From positions 62,001 through 126,000 of the forward strand of contig JASCOE010000012.1 in the NCBI GenBank assembly GCA_029959285.1: DNA of 64,000 nucleotides, written 5' to 3'. Source of the DNA: Flavobacteriaceae bacterium PS02337. Its GTDB lineage: Bacteria > Bacteroidota > Bacteroidia > Flavobacteriales > Flavobacteriaceae. The stretch's first letter is position 1, and each line of letters starts with the position of its first letter. Shown in pieces: positions 30,915 to 39,340 of the stretch. The translations under genes were made by a program, and so were the position numbers. Below the pieces are notes generated by a model, which saw nothing but the letters and a program-made list of their open reading frames with translations, searched no databases and was not told the DNA's origin.

Positions 30915-32501
30915 ATGAATAAATTATTTTTTAGAATACTTGTATTGCTGATGAGCTTGTCCTTAATAGGGATAATTCTGGTGCAAGTATTTTGGTTTAA
31001 CTCTTCGTTCAAAAATAATGAAGAACAATTTAAATACCACGTTACTCAAGTAATTGGAAATGTTGCAGACAAACTGGAACAACAAGAAGAGTACAGTTTC
31101 TACGACAAATACAACCGTATAAAAGACAGTACGGGTAAAATTCCAAAAAAAGAAGATTTACTAGAAGTACTGTATGTACAAAGAAATCCAAAAACGAACA
31201 AAACAATTGTTTATTCGAGCACTCTGACATCAGAGGATTACGATATCAATGGATCTGTTTTTAATAAAAAATTCAGTAGTGAGCGTTTTAAAAATTTCAG
31301 TGCAAGAAGAGTAACAGAGGTTTACAATAACAACAACGGTATTGATAATAATAATTTAGGTCAAAGTATAATTCCTGATTTTAGAAGTGAAAAATCGGGA
31401 AGTTTAGATATTTTAAATAAAGTTCAGCAACAGATTCAATATAAAGATATAGCTTCTTTAACTCCAATTGAAGGGAGAATAACAAAAGATAAGCTTTATA
31501 AATTATTGAAAAAAGAACTGGAAGAACATGAAGTTAAAACCAAATTTGAGTTTGGTATATACAGTAGTGGTGTTCAGACAAAAATAAAATCTGACGGGTT
31601 TCGTTACGACAAAGATGCGACTTATAATATTCCGGTTTATACTGATAACGAAGGAAATAGTAAATATGAATTGTCAGTTACGTTTCCTCATAAAAAGAAA
31701 TTTTTATTATCAGAATTATTAAGTATTACTATTTTATCGATAGTCTTTACATTAATTATCATCGTTGCTTATACGAGTGCATTAAATCAGTTATTGCGTC
31801 AAAAACATATTTCTGAAATCAAAACAGATTTTATTAATAATATGACGCATGAGTTTAAAACTCCAATTGCAACTATAAACTTAGCGTTAGACGCTATTAG
31901 AAGTCCTAAAGTTATTGAAGATAAAGAAAAGGTTTATCGCTATCTTCAGATGATTAGGGACGAAAATAAAAGAATGCATGCCCAAGTTGAAAATGTATTA
32001 CGTATTTCTAAACTTGAAAAAAGAGAACTTGATATTTCAAAAGAGCCAACAGTAGTTACTGATATAATTGACGACGCAATAGAGCACGTAAATTTAATAT
32101 TAGAAGATAGGCAAGGATCGGTTGAAAGACATTATAATGCAGCCAGAACAACGGTTTTGATTAATGAAGTTCACTTTACAAACGTATTGGTTAATATTTT
32201 AGAAAATGCTATTAAATATTCTCCAGATATACCAAAAATCGAAGTCTTTACAGAAAACGTAAAAGATATGATTTTGATTAAAGTGCGAGATCATGGTTTG
32301 GGAATGAGTAAGATAGCTCAGAAACGAGTTTTTGAGAAATTTTACAGAGAACACACAGGTGATTTGCATAATGTAAAAGGTCACGGTTTAGGTTTGGCCT
32401 ATGTAAAAAGAATTGTAGAAGACCATAACGGTCAAGTATATGTAGAAAGCGAAAAAGGAAAAGGTAGCACCTTTATAATAAAAATACCATTAATAAATTA
32501 A
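30915..32501 (+). CDS. Membrane sensor histidine kinase
   Basis: The 528-residue kinase has two membrane helices (about 7-28 and 265-292) around a periplasmic sensor region of about 235 residues rich in Lys, Asn and Tyr. The cytoplasmic part has the HisKA motif NNMTHEFKTPIAT with the phospho-histidine at about H312, then the ATPase domain with NILENAIKYSP (N box), RDHGLGMS (G1), FEKFYRE and GHGLGLAYVKRI (G2). There is no HAMP domain visible. It is three bases upstream of its regulator gene. The layout recalls the Bacteroidota RprX/RprY pair; the signal is unknown. Confidence 0.95.
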   Translation: MNKLFFRILVLLMSLSLIGIILVQVFWFNSSFKNNEEQFKYHVTQVIGNVADKLEQQEEYSFYDKYNRIKDSTGKIPKKEDLLEVLYVQRNPKTNKTIVYSSTLTSEDYDINGSVFNKKFSSERFKNFSARRVTEVYNNNNGIDNNNLGQSIIPDFRSEKSGSLDILNKVQQQIQYKDIASLTPIEGRITKDKLYKLLKKELEEHEVKTKFEFGIYSSGVQTKIKSDGFRYDKDATYNIPVYTDNEGNSKYELSVTFPHKKKFLLSELLSITILSIVFTLIIIVAYTSALNQLLRQKHISEIKTDFINNMTHEFKTPIATINLALDAIRSPKVIEDKEKVYRYLQMIRDENKRMHAQVENVLRISKLEKRELDISKEPTVVTDIIDDAIEHVNLILEDRQGSVERHYNAARTTVLINEVHFTNVLVNILENAIKYSPDIPKIEVFTENVKDMILIKVRDHGLGMSKIAQKRVFEKFYREHTGDLHNVKGHGLGLAYVKRIVEDHNGQVYVESEKGKGSTFIIKIPLIN

Positions 32502-32504
32502 AAT

Positions 32505-33221
32505 ATGGAAAATACTAACAAAAGAATACTTTTAGTAGAAGATGACCTAAATTTTGGGGCGGTTCTTAAAGATTATCTAATGTTAAATGACTTTGAAGTT
32601 ACTTTAGCTAAAAACGGTATGGAAGGTTTCGAAAAATTTAAGAAGGACGTATACGATTTATGTATTCTTGATGTCATGATGCCTTATAAAGATGGCTATA
32701 CTTTGGCTAAAGAAATTAGAGAAAAGAACAGTGAAGTGCCAATTATCTTTTTAACAGCAAAATCGATGAAAGAAGATGTGTTAAAAGGTTATAAAGCTGG
32801 TGCCGATGATTATTTAAATAAACCTTTTGATTCAGAAGTTCTTTTAATGAAAATTAAAGCAATCATTCAAAGAAAATCTGCTGATACAAAAGCCGAACAA
32901 GTACAATTTGAGTTTAACATCGGAAAATTCCATTTAAATTCTAAACTTAGATTCTTGACTTTCCAAGATGAAGAGCCGATTAAATTGTCTCCAAAAGAAA
33001 ACGAATTGCTTAAAATGTTAATTCTTCATGAAAATGATTTAATGCCAAGAGAGTTAGCTTTGACTAAAATTTGGAGAGATGATAACTACTTTACTTCAAG
33101 AAGTATGGACGTTTACATCGCTAAATTGAGAAAATACCTGAAGTCTGATGAAGATGTTGAAATTTTAAACATTCACGGAGAAGGATTCAGATTAGTTGTA
33201 AAAAGCAAAGTTTCTGAATAA
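32505..33221 (+). CDS. OmpR-family response regulator
   Basis: The 238-residue protein has a receiver domain with LLVEDDLNFG, the phospho-acceptor at about D56 in CILDVMMPYKDG, and the lysine of DYLNKPFD. A C-terminal winged helix (about 135-235) has LSPKENELLKMLI and RSMDVYIAKLRKYL. It lies three bases after the histidine kinase gene and is its obvious partner. It resembles RprY of Bacteroides. A terminator follows 25 bases downstream. Confidence 0.96.
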   Translation: MENTNKRILLVEDDLNFGAVLKDYLMLNDFEVTLAKNGMEGFEKFKKDVYDLCILDVMMPYKDGYTLAKEIREKNSEVPIIFLTAKSMKEDVLKGYKAGADDYLNKPFDSEVLLMKIKAIIQRKSADTKAEQVQFEFNIGKFHLNSKLRFLTFQDEEPIKLSPKENELLKMLILHENDLMPRELALTKIWRDDNYFTSRSMDVYIAKLRKYLKSDEDVEILNIHGEGFRLVVKSKVSE

Positions 33222-33246
33222 TATAGAATTCACCTAAATACAATAT

Positions 33247-33276
33247 AAAAGCTCTGAGAAATCAGGGCTTTTTTTA
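33247..33276 (+). terminator. Terminator of the two-component operon
   Basis: AAAAGCTCTGA (33247-33257), loop GAAA, TCAGGGCTTTT (33262-33272) and a T tract form a GNRA-capped hairpin with one G-U pair. Confidence 0.88.
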
Positions 33277-33475
33277 TTTTTATAATAATTTATTTTCATC
33301 ACAATTAATATGGTTTTAATCTACTGATTTTCATGAATTTAGAATTATTTTTGTTGTGTTTTTTTTACTCAATATTTTATTCTGAAGAATTTTCTTTAAA
33401 ATAAATTTGGAAATTCAAAAAACAATTCTGAATATTTGCAGACGAAAAAATAATAACCCTTTAATACGAAGAAAA

Positions 33476-33559
33476 ATGTTTGTATTTACATCGACATCAC
33501 AAAGCTTCACACCAAACGGATTTGGTGCAGCAGTTCTTCGTGGCTTATTTCAATCTTAG
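33476..33559 (+). CDS. Possible 27-residue peptide, or small RNA, in its own transcription unit
   Basis: A 27-codon frame begins MFVFTSTSQSFTPNGFGA and ends RGLFQS. It lies between two terminators, with a strong hairpin terminator 21 bases after its stop. A near-consensus promoter lies upstream (TTG 33407-33409, 21-base spacer, AATATTTG 33431-33438). Inside the frame is a perfect stem CACCAAA-CGGA-TTTGGTG (about 33513-33530), so the unit could equally be a structured small RNA. The peptide is not one I recognise. The spacer from 33277 to 33400 shows nothing else. Confidence 0.4.
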   Translation: MFVFTSTSQSFTPNGFGAAVLRGLFQS

Positions 33560-33580
33560 AAATACATTTTTAGATATATA

Positions 33581-33616
33581 AAAAAGCCCGAGGACATTTA
33601 GTTTCGGGCTTTTTTT
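33581..33616 (+). terminator. Terminator of the small unit before rtcB
   Basis: AAAAAGCCCGA (33581-33591) pairs with TCGGGCTTTTT (33604-33614) and continues into Ts. No larger gene ends here, which implies a short transcript of its own. Confidence 0.88.
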
Positions 33617-33658
33617 ATTCTAGACACTTCAAATTTTTCCGAAAAAAGATTTAAACAA

Positions 33659-33676
33659 TTTATCCGAACGGATAAA
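33659..33676. promoter_or_regulatory. Perfect palindrome before the rtcB-prfH operon, operator-like
   Basis: TTTATCCGAACGGATAAA is an 8-bp perfect inverted repeat with a two-base centre, 51 bases before the rtcB start. It abuts a near-consensus -7 element (AAAATTTG, 33676-33683). A weaker relative, TTTTTCCGAAAAA, lies at about 33635-33647. A regulator bound here would cover the promoter. No regulator gene is adjacent. Confidence 0.5.
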
Positions 33677-33727
33677 AAATTTGCGCACTACTATTTCATT
33701 TTAAACTTATGAGTTTAGAATATTTTA

Positions 33728-35149
33728 ATGCGCTCAAATGAAATTATTAAAAAATTTATGGGAAATAAATTATCTGGAAAAGACCTGATTAAATTAGGTT
33801 TTCCAAAAAACAATTCAATAAACATAGCCTTAGGGCAAATAAACAGATATAGAAAAAGAGAAAAAAAGGAATCTATTTTAACAGAGGCAAAAGATGTTCT
33901 TTTAAATCCTGAAAAATATGAAGGCAACGGCACTTGGGGAAAAGTTGCCGAAGGTTTAATCAAACCAGTTCAGGTGAGAATTCATCAGTTAAAAACGACA
34001 AGAGCTCCTTTTACAATTTTTGGTGAAAATGCAATTGACGAACAGGCAAAATATCAATTGTATGATTCTTTGAAACTGCCGATTTCTGTAGCTGGTGCTT
34101 TAATGCCAGATGCACATTCGGGTTACGGATTGCCAATTGGCGGAGTCTTAGCAACAGATAATGCGGTAATTCCATATGGAGTTGGAGTTGATATTGGATG
34201 TCGAATGAGCCTTTCGATTTTTGACTTGCCAGCTTCTCATTTCAAAGGAAAAGAACATCAGTTAGAGGCAATTTTAAAAGATAATACAAAATTTGGAATG
34301 TATGAAACTCATACTTCAAGAGTTGATCATGAAGTATTTTATAAAAGTGAATTTCAAGATATTCCATTGTTGAAGAATCTTTTGCCAAAAGCCTACAAGC
34401 AATTAGGAACTTCAGGCGGAGGAAACCATTTTGTAGAATTTGGAATCGCTAAAATTGATAATCCTGAAAATGAATGGAAGCTAGAAAAAGGAGAATATTT
34501 TGCTGTTCTTTCGCATAGTGGTTCTCGTGGTTTGGGAGCAAATATTGCTAAACATTACACATATTTGGCAACCAAACAATGTCCGTTGCCGAAAAATGTA
34601 CAGCATTTAGCTTGGCTTGATTTGAATACGCATGACGGTCAAGAATATTGGCTGGCAATGAATTTAGCTGGAGAATATGCAAAAGCATGTCACGATGATA
34701 TTCACAGGCGAATTGCCAAAGCGATAGGAAAAAGAGTAGTGGTTACGATAGAAAATCATCACAATTTTGCATGGAAAGAAATCGTAAACGGTCAGGAATC
34801 TATTGTGCATAGAAAAGGAGCAACGCCTGCTGCAGAAGGTCAATTGGGAATTATTCCAGGATCGATGACAGCGCCAGGTTTTATTGTGAAAGGAAAAGGA
34901 AATGTAGCGAGTTTAAATTCGGCATCTCATGGTGCGGGACGCTTGTTTTCGAGAGCAAAATGTAAAAGCAGTTTTACGCAAAGTCAGATTAACAAAGAAT
35001 TGAAGAAACATAATGTGACTTTGATTGGCGGTAATATTGATGAAGCTCCAATGGCGTATAAAGACATTGAAAAGGTAATGGCAAATCAAACGGATCTTGT
35101 CGAAGTTTTAGGAACTTTTACGCCGAAGATTGTTAGAATGGACCGTTAA
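33728..35149 (+). CDS. rtcB: RtcB-family RNA ligase (RtcB2-like, paired with prfH)
   Basis: The 473-residue protein keeps all RtcB metal and catalytic blocks: GVDIGCRMS (Asp and Cys ligands), [34 protein letters not shown] and [12 protein letters not shown] with the histidine that takes GMP. RtcB joins 2',3'-cyclic phosphate or 3'-phosphate RNA ends to 5'-OH ends using GTP. About 65 N-terminal residues (a basic, helical segment with [11 protein letters not shown]) precede the usual start of the fold and are absent from the short E. coli enzyme. The next gene, 14 bases on, is prfH, which marks this as the RtcB2-type repair ligase, thought to mend broken tRNA or rRNA. Confidence 0.93.
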   Translation: MRSNEIIKKFMGNKLSGKDLIKLGFPKNNSINIALGQINRYRKREKKESILTEAKDVLLNPEKYEGNGTWGKVAEGLIKPVQVRIHQLKTTRAPFTIFGENAIDEQAKYQLYDSLKLPISVAGALMPDAHSGYGLPIGGVLATDNAVIPYGVGVDIGCRMSLSIFDLPASHFKGKEHQLEAILKDNTKFGMYETHTSRVDHEVFYKSEFQDIPLLKNLLPKAYKQLGTSGGGNHFVEFGIAKIDNPENEWKLEKGEYFAVLSHSGSRGLGANIAKHYTYLATKQCPLPKNVQHLAWLDLNTHDGQEYWLAMNLAGEYAKACHDDIHRRIAKAIGKRVVVTIENHHNFAWKEIVNGQESIVHRKGATPAAEGQLGIIPGSMTAPGFIVKGKGNVASLNSASHGAGRLFSRAKCKSSFTQSQINKELKKHNVTLIGGNIDEAPMAYKDIEKVMANQTDLVEVLGTFTPKIVRMDR

Positions 35150-35163
35150 AAAAGGAATTTATA

Positions 35164-35853
35164 ATGGAAAGAATAATTCAAATAACAGCGGGTCGCGGAC
35201 CTGCTGAATGCACTTGGGTTGTTGCTCAAGTGCTAAAAAAAGTGTTGGAAGAAGCTCAAGAACAGCAATTAGATGTTGTACTGCTTCAACGAGAAGTTGG
35301 AGAAGAAAACGGAACGGTTGAAACAGCTTCAATATCGATAAAAGGAAAAAATGTTGACCAATTTGTAAAATCATGGATTGGAACAATTCAATGGATTGGG
35401 CAAAGTCAGTTTCGAAAAATGCATAAACGTAAAAACTGGTTTATTGGAATTTTTGAAATCGAACAAAACAAAAATATTTCGTTTTCTGAAAATGATATTC
35501 AATATCAGGCAATGCGCAGTTCTGGAGCGGGAGGACAACACGTTAACAAAGTGAGTTCGGCGATTCGTGCGACACATATTCCAACGGGAATTGCTGTTGT
35601 TTCTATGGATAGTCGTTCGCAGCATCAAAACAAAAAACTGGCAACAGAGAGATTAATTAAAAAACTAGAAGACGAGAAATTACTTCAACTTAAAAATCAC
35701 GTTGGGAAACAATGGGAAAATCAGCTGAATGTTGAGAGAGGAAATCCTGTTAGAGTTTTTACAGGAAGTGATTTTAAAAAGAACAAAGTAGAGAAAAATT
35801 ACAAAGGAACTCGTCAGAAATTAAAAAACGATTTACGAAATGAAAACAATTGA
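35164..35853 (+). CDS. prfH: Peptide chain release factor homologue PrfH
   Basis: The 229-residue protein carries the release-factor catalytic block [20 protein letters not shown] with the GGQ motif, and a PrfH-type N-terminal part ([20 protein letters not shown]) in place of the full domains of RF1/RF2. Established knowledge ties PrfH to RtcB homologues in two-gene modules, where it releases peptides from ribosomes that cannot decode, notably those cut in 16S rRNA, so that the ligase can repair them. Here prfH is 14 bases after rtcB and overlaps the following TPR gene by 14 bases. Confidence 0.93.
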   Translation: MERIIQITAGRGPAECTWVVAQVLKKVLEEAQEQQLDVVLLQREVGEENGTVETASISIKGKNVDQFVKSWIGTIQWIGQSQFRKMHKRKNWFIGIFEIEQNKNISFSENDIQYQAMRSSGAGGQHVNKVSSAIRATHIPTGIAVVSMDSRSQHQNKKLATERLIKKLEDEKLLQLKNHVGKQWENQLNVERGNPVRVFTGSDFKKNKVEKNYKGTRQKLKNDLRNENN

Positions 35854-36373
35854 TAAATACCTTTTTCAAGCTTTGGATAGTTATCCTTATTCGCTTGAAG
35901 AAACTATAGAATCTTTAGATTATGCTTTTTCATATGATGCAAAAAATACAATGGTTTTGTGTTTGTACGGAAGAATTCAGGCAGAACAATTAATGAATTA
36001 CGAAGAAGCAAAACTGTATTTTCAAGAAGCGTTAGCCATTAATATTCATGCACTTGAAGTTTATCCACATTATTTACAGACTTTGATTTTAAATGAAGAT
36101 TATGAAGAAGCTTTAAAATTAATTGATTTTGCATTGACTATTAAAGGAATTAATAAAGCTGAAATTTTTGTAAAGAAAGCAATTCTTTTAGAAGTTCAAC
36201 ATCAATTTAAAGAAGCTTTAAAACAAATTAAGCAGGCAAAACTTAATTCAATTCAGCATGATTATGACTCAGGAATTAGTGAAGTAGAAAAACGAATTAA
36301 AGATAAAGTAGATTTGTTGGAAAAGAAGAAACCTAAAGAAAAGAAGAAAAAATCTAAAAAGAAATCGAAGTAA
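35840..36373 (+). CDS. TPR protein with lysine-rich tail, third gene of the rtcB-prfH operon
   Basis: The 177-residue protein consists of TPR-like helices (for example [20 protein letters not shown] and [16 protein letters not shown]) followed by a strongly basic tail of about 24 residues, more than half of them lysine. It starts 14 bases inside prfH, which suggests translational coupling. The tail would suit RNA or ribosome binding, which is inference. A terminator follows within 12 bases, so the operon is rtcB-prfH-TPR. I know no established role for the TPR member. Confidence 0.8.
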   Translation: MKTIDKYLFQALDSYPYSLEETIESLDYAFSYDAKNTMVLCLYGRIQAEQLMNYEEAKLYFQEALAINIHALEVYPHYLQTLILNEDYEEALKLIDFALTIKGINKAEIFVKKAILLEVQHQFKEALKQIKQAKLNSIQHDYDSGISEVEKRIKDKVDLLEKKKPKEKKKKSKKKSK

Positions 36374-36383
36374 TTTTAAAATA

Positions 36384-36417
36384 AAAAAAGCGATGCAATT
36401 TGCATCGCTTTTTTTAT
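36384..36417 (+). terminator. Terminator of the rtcB-prfH-TPR operon
   Basis: AAAAAAGCGATGCAA and TTGCATCGCTTTTTT form a long, nearly uninterrupted palindrome with an A tract on one side and a T tract on the other, so it could act in both directions. Confidence 0.9.
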
Positions 36418-36445
36418 TTTAAAGTGATAAATACACAAAATTTGT

Positions 36446-36539
36446 CATTTCGACGAAGGAGAAATCTTGGCAAGTAACTCTATAAAGGTTGGACTCTCGA
36501 TGCGGAGCTACTCGTGGAGATTTCTCCTTCGTCGAAATG
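36446..36539. repeat. 94-bp element with perfect 22-bp terminal inverted repeats
   Basis: The arms at 36446-36467 (starting CATTTCGACGAAGGAG) and 36518-36539 (ending CTCCTTCGTCGAAATG) are exact reverse complements. The 50-bp centre holds CTCGATGCGGAGCTACTCG. It lies between convergent genes. Similar CATTTCGACGAAGGAGAAAT elements are, to my knowledge, common in Flavobacterium spacers. It looks like a non-coding REP- or MITE-type element; no flanking target duplication is obvious. Confidence 0.8.
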
Positions 36540-36570
36540 AAAAGATTGTGGAAATAGATAGAAGAGGAAT

Positions 36571-37317
36571 TTACTTCCAATGCAATTCTAAAGCAAAGCA
36601 ATTTTTATCTCCTTTGGTAATACTAAATGTTGTAGCAGATTGATCGTCATTATCACTTTCGTGAATGATAACTTGATCTTTTAGTGAAAGCTCTTTTAAG
36701 AAATTCATTTCGAAGCTTTTAACTTCTTGTTTGATAATTCTTTTTGCGTCGACATGATCCAAACACCATTCTAAATATTTTACATTATTAGCATGGTTTA
36801 CAATATCTAAATCGGACAAATAAACTGTTTTTTCAAAAACAGATTCTTTTTCAGGATTGATATTTATTCGTGAAAAACCTTCGGCGGTTGCTCTGTTTTC
36901 AGGGAATAATTCGAAGTGTTCGTAAGGCAATGCCAAAGCTTCTGGACGGCGTGCTTTTGTATTAAAAACTGCCCAGTATGTTTCGCTTCCAACAATTTTT
37001 TCTCCATTTACATACATTTCGAGTGCACGAACCGAACGAGAGTTTTCTAAACTATTTATCCAAGTTTTTACGGTAACAATATCTTGCCATTTTGGTAAAG
37101 CATTTATTTCTACACGCATTCTGCTTAAAACCCAAGCTTGGTCAAATTCCTGCATGTCTGTAAAACTGATTCCACCCACTTCAGAATGTGCCGCAGCCGT
37201 AAGTTGCAAAAGATTGCATAAATCGGTATATTTTAAGTAACCGTTTGGTGTGCACTGTGTAAAATTAATTTCCCAGTCTTTACTTAAAACCGATGTGAAA
37301 TTTGGAGATATTGGCAT
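36571..37317 (-). CDS. Acyl-ACP thioesterase, FatA-like
   Basis: The 248-residue protein is a double hotdog-fold thioesterase. The first hotdog (about 10-130) contains YLKYTDLCNLLQLTAAAH and WVLSRMRVEI. The second (about 150-248) contains the active-site region LDIVNHANNVKYLEWCLD with the Asn-His pair of the plant FatA/FatB family. It releases fatty acids from acyl carrier protein at the end of synthesis. It is soluble and has normal length. It is separated from miaA upstream by 80 bases containing a short GATTTTAGATTTT-type repeat. Confidence 0.9.
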   Translation of the reverse strand: MPISPNFTSVLSKDWEINFTQCTPNGYLKYTDLCNLLQLTAAAHSEVGGISFTDMQEFDQAWVLSRMRVEINALPKWQDIVTVKTWINSLENSRSVRALEMYVNGEKIVGSETYWAVFNTKARRPEALALPYEHFELFPENRATAEGFSRININPEKESVFEKTVYLSDLDIVNHANNVKYLEWCLDHVDAKRIIKQEVKSFEMNFLKELSLKDQVIIHESDNDDQSATTFSITKGDKNCFALELHWK

Positions 37318-37322
37318 TTTGT

Positions 37323-37358
37323 AATTTTAGATTGTTGATTTTAGATTTTAGATTTTTC
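37323..37358. repeat. ATTTTAGATT word repeat
   Basis: The spacer between miaA and the thioesterase gene holds tandem, slightly varied copies of the word GATTTTAGATT. The same words recur in the spacer at 59089-59140. Confidence 0.55.
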
Positions 37359-37397
37359 CTTGAGGAAAATAGAATAAAGATGAAAGAGGAAAGATTT

Positions 37398-38318
37398 TTA
37401 CTTTATAAGATTCTCTATATAACTTATAATCTCTTTTCTATCTGTCGCGAAATCAAACCATTTTGTGTTTTCATTTCGTTTGAACCACGTTAACTGTCTT
37501 TTAGAAAACCTTCTTGTGTTTTTTTTAATTTCTTCAATTGCAAAAGGCAAAGTGAATTCTCCATCAAAATAACTAAATAATTCTCTATAACCGACTGTTT
37601 GAAGCGCATTTAACGCTTTATTAGGATACAGCATTTTTGCTTCTTCAAGCAAACCTTCGTTCATCATAATATCAACACGCTGATTGATTCGGCTATAAAT
37701 CATTTCTCTATCGGCATCTAAACCAATTAAAATAGGTGTGAAGTTTCTATTGTTTTTCTTCTGATTTAAAAATGAAGAATAAGGTTTTTGTGCGCCAATA
37801 CAAACTTCTACAAAACGCATCATTCGCTGCGGGTTTTGTAATGTTTGCGGATTTTCGATTGTTATTTTTTGATAATAATCTGGATCAAGATTTTTTAATT
37901 GTTCTTGAAGATATTCTATTCCTAGTTTTTCGTAGTTTGAATTTACTTCAGCGCGAACTTCTGAATTTATTTCTGGAAATTCGTCGAAACCTTTCAAAAT
38001 TGCTTCAACATATAAACCAGAGCCGCCTATTAAAATTGCAAAATCATTATTTTGATATAATTCTTCGAGTTTCAAAAGTGCTTCTTTTTCGTAATCGCCA
38101 ACGGTATAATTTTCGAAAATAGATTTGTTTTGAATGAAATGATGTTTCGCCGAATTGAGTTCTTCTTGACTAGGAACGGCTGTTCCAATTGTCATTTCTT
38201 TGAAAAACTGACGGCTGTCGCAAGAAACGATTTCGCATTTAAAATGTTGTGCCAAAGCAATACTCAAGGCTGTTTTGCCTATAGCTGTTGGTCCGACAAT
38301 GGTTATTAGGTGTTTCAT
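37398..38318 (-). CDS. miaA: tRNA dimethylallyltransferase
   Basis: The 306-residue enzyme transfers a dimethylallyl group to A37 of tRNAs that read UNN codons. It has the P-loop IVGPTAIGKTALSIALA, the SCDSRQFFKEMTIGTA segment (DSRQ), the IGGSGLYVEAILKGF motif, and the C-terminal part with LQTVGYRELFSYF and RRFSKRQLTWFKRN. Length and start are standard. It lies upstream of the acyl-ACP thioesterase gene in the same direction. Confidence 0.97.
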   Translation of the reverse strand: MKHLITIVGPTAIGKTALSIALAQHFKCEIVSCDSRQFFKEMTIGTAVPSQEELNSAKHHFIQNKSIFENYTVGDYEKEALLKLEELYQNNDFAILIGGSGLYVEAILKGFDEFPEINSEVRAEVNSNYEKLGIEYLQEQLKNLDPDYYQKITIENPQTLQNPQRMMRFVEVCIGAQKPYSSFLNQKKNNRNFTPILIGLDADREMIYSRINQRVDIMMNEGLLEEAKMLYPNKALNALQTVGYRELFSYFDGEFTLPFAIEEIKKNTRRFSKRQLTWFKRNENTKWFDFATDRKEIISYIENLIK

Positions 38319-38324
38319 ATTTTT

Positions 38325-38460
38325 TAGCCCAGATGGAAATGGAAACCCCGGACTTATATTTGTTCGTTTTTTTTGGAATAAAAGAGCGACCTAAGAAGCT
38401 CCTTTTATGACTTAAAAAAACAACAAAGATAAGGAGGAGTTGGAATGTAAAGCTGGATTA
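38325..38460. repeat. Spacer with an imperfect inverted repeat
   Basis: ATAAAAGAGC (38378-38387) and GCTCCTTTTAT (38398-38408) pair imperfectly. The preceding GCCCAGATGGAAATGG phrase resembles fragments scattered in Flavobacterium spacers, from memory. It looks like a decayed interspersed repeat. Confidence 0.35.
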
Positions 38461-38470
38461 GCTTCTAAAA

Positions 38471-39310
38471 TTAATTATTTGGCAATTGGGTTCCGCATTC
38501 GTAACAATATTTGGCGTTATCAAAGTGAACTTGAGACTGGCATTTTCGACATGTTTTTTTACTATTTACAGAACTATTTCTCAGACTGCTTTTAGCAAAT
38601 TCGGCTGTTACAATTCCAGTTGGAACGGCAATAATTCCGTAACCTAAAATCATTACTAATGCCGCAATAAATTGTCCGAGAGGAGTTTGTGGAGAAATGT
38701 CGCCATAACCAACTGTTGTTAAGGTAACTATTGTCCAATAAATTGCCATTGGAATACTTGTAAAACCTGATTCTTTTCCTTCGACCAAATACATTATCGA
38801 GCCAATGATGATGGTGCTGATTAAAACGAAATATATGAAAACCATAATTTTTTCTTTACTCGCTTCTATGGCTTCTTTTAATTGTGCAGATTGATGAGAA
38901 ATTTGCGGAATATGCAGAATTTTAAACAAACGGAAGAAACGTAATGCTCGCACAATCGATAAAATACTTGCGCCAGGGAAAAATATGGATAAATACATTG
39001 GTAATACGGCTAATAAATCGATGATTCCGTAAAAACTGAAAATGTATTTGATTGGTTTTTGAATGGATATGATTCTTAAAATATATTCTATTGTAAAAAA
39101 TCCTGTAATAATCCATTCGCAAATTAGCAATTGATCGTGATACTTTGAGCTGATTCCCTGAACGGTATCGAGCATTATCAGTAAAACGCTCAACAAAATT
39201 AAACCTAATAGAACCAAATCGAACATTCGTCCTAGAATGGTGTTTGTGCCATAAAGGATGATTTTGACTTTTTCTCTAAAGATTTCGTATTGTGATTTTT
39301 TATTTTTCAT
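38471..39310 (-). CDS. Voltage-gated-type potassium channel with C-terminal zinc ribbon
   Basis: The 279-residue protein has six membrane segments. These include an S4-like helix with spaced arginines (SIVRALRFFRLFKILHI) and a pore loop with the potassium filter TTVGYGD. After the last helix a short linker leads to a C-terminal zinc ribbon, CRKC ... CYEC. It should form a tetrameric potassium channel in the inner membrane. The ribbon is an unusual addition and may sense metal or redox state, or hold a partner; that is inference. The neighbouring exonuclease gene is 30 bases upstream on the same strand. Confidence 0.92.
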   Translation of the reverse strand: MKNKKSQYEIFREKVKIILYGTNTILGRMFDLVLLGLILLSVLLIMLDTVQGISSKYHDQLLICEWIITGFFTIEYILRIISIQKPIKYIFSFYGIIDLLAVLPMYLSIFFPGASILSIVRALRFFRLFKILHIPQISHQSAQLKEAIEASKEKIMVFIYFVLISTIIIGSIMYLVEGKESGFTSIPMAIYWTIVTLTTVGYGDISPQTPLGQFIAALVMILGYGIIAVPTGIVTAEFAKSSLRNSSVNSKKTCRKCQSQVHFDNAKYCYECGTQLPNN

Positions 39311-39340
39311 ATCTACGAAGATAATGAGAGTTTTATATTG

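Noticed and set aside
35159-35628. Minus-strand frames over prfH
   Set aside because: Overlap the conserved GGQ release-factor gene and show no domain of their own.
36446-36539. Possible CRISPR or tRNA-like fold
   Set aside because: Only one pair of arms, no spacers and no tRNA features; a simple inverted-repeat element fits better.
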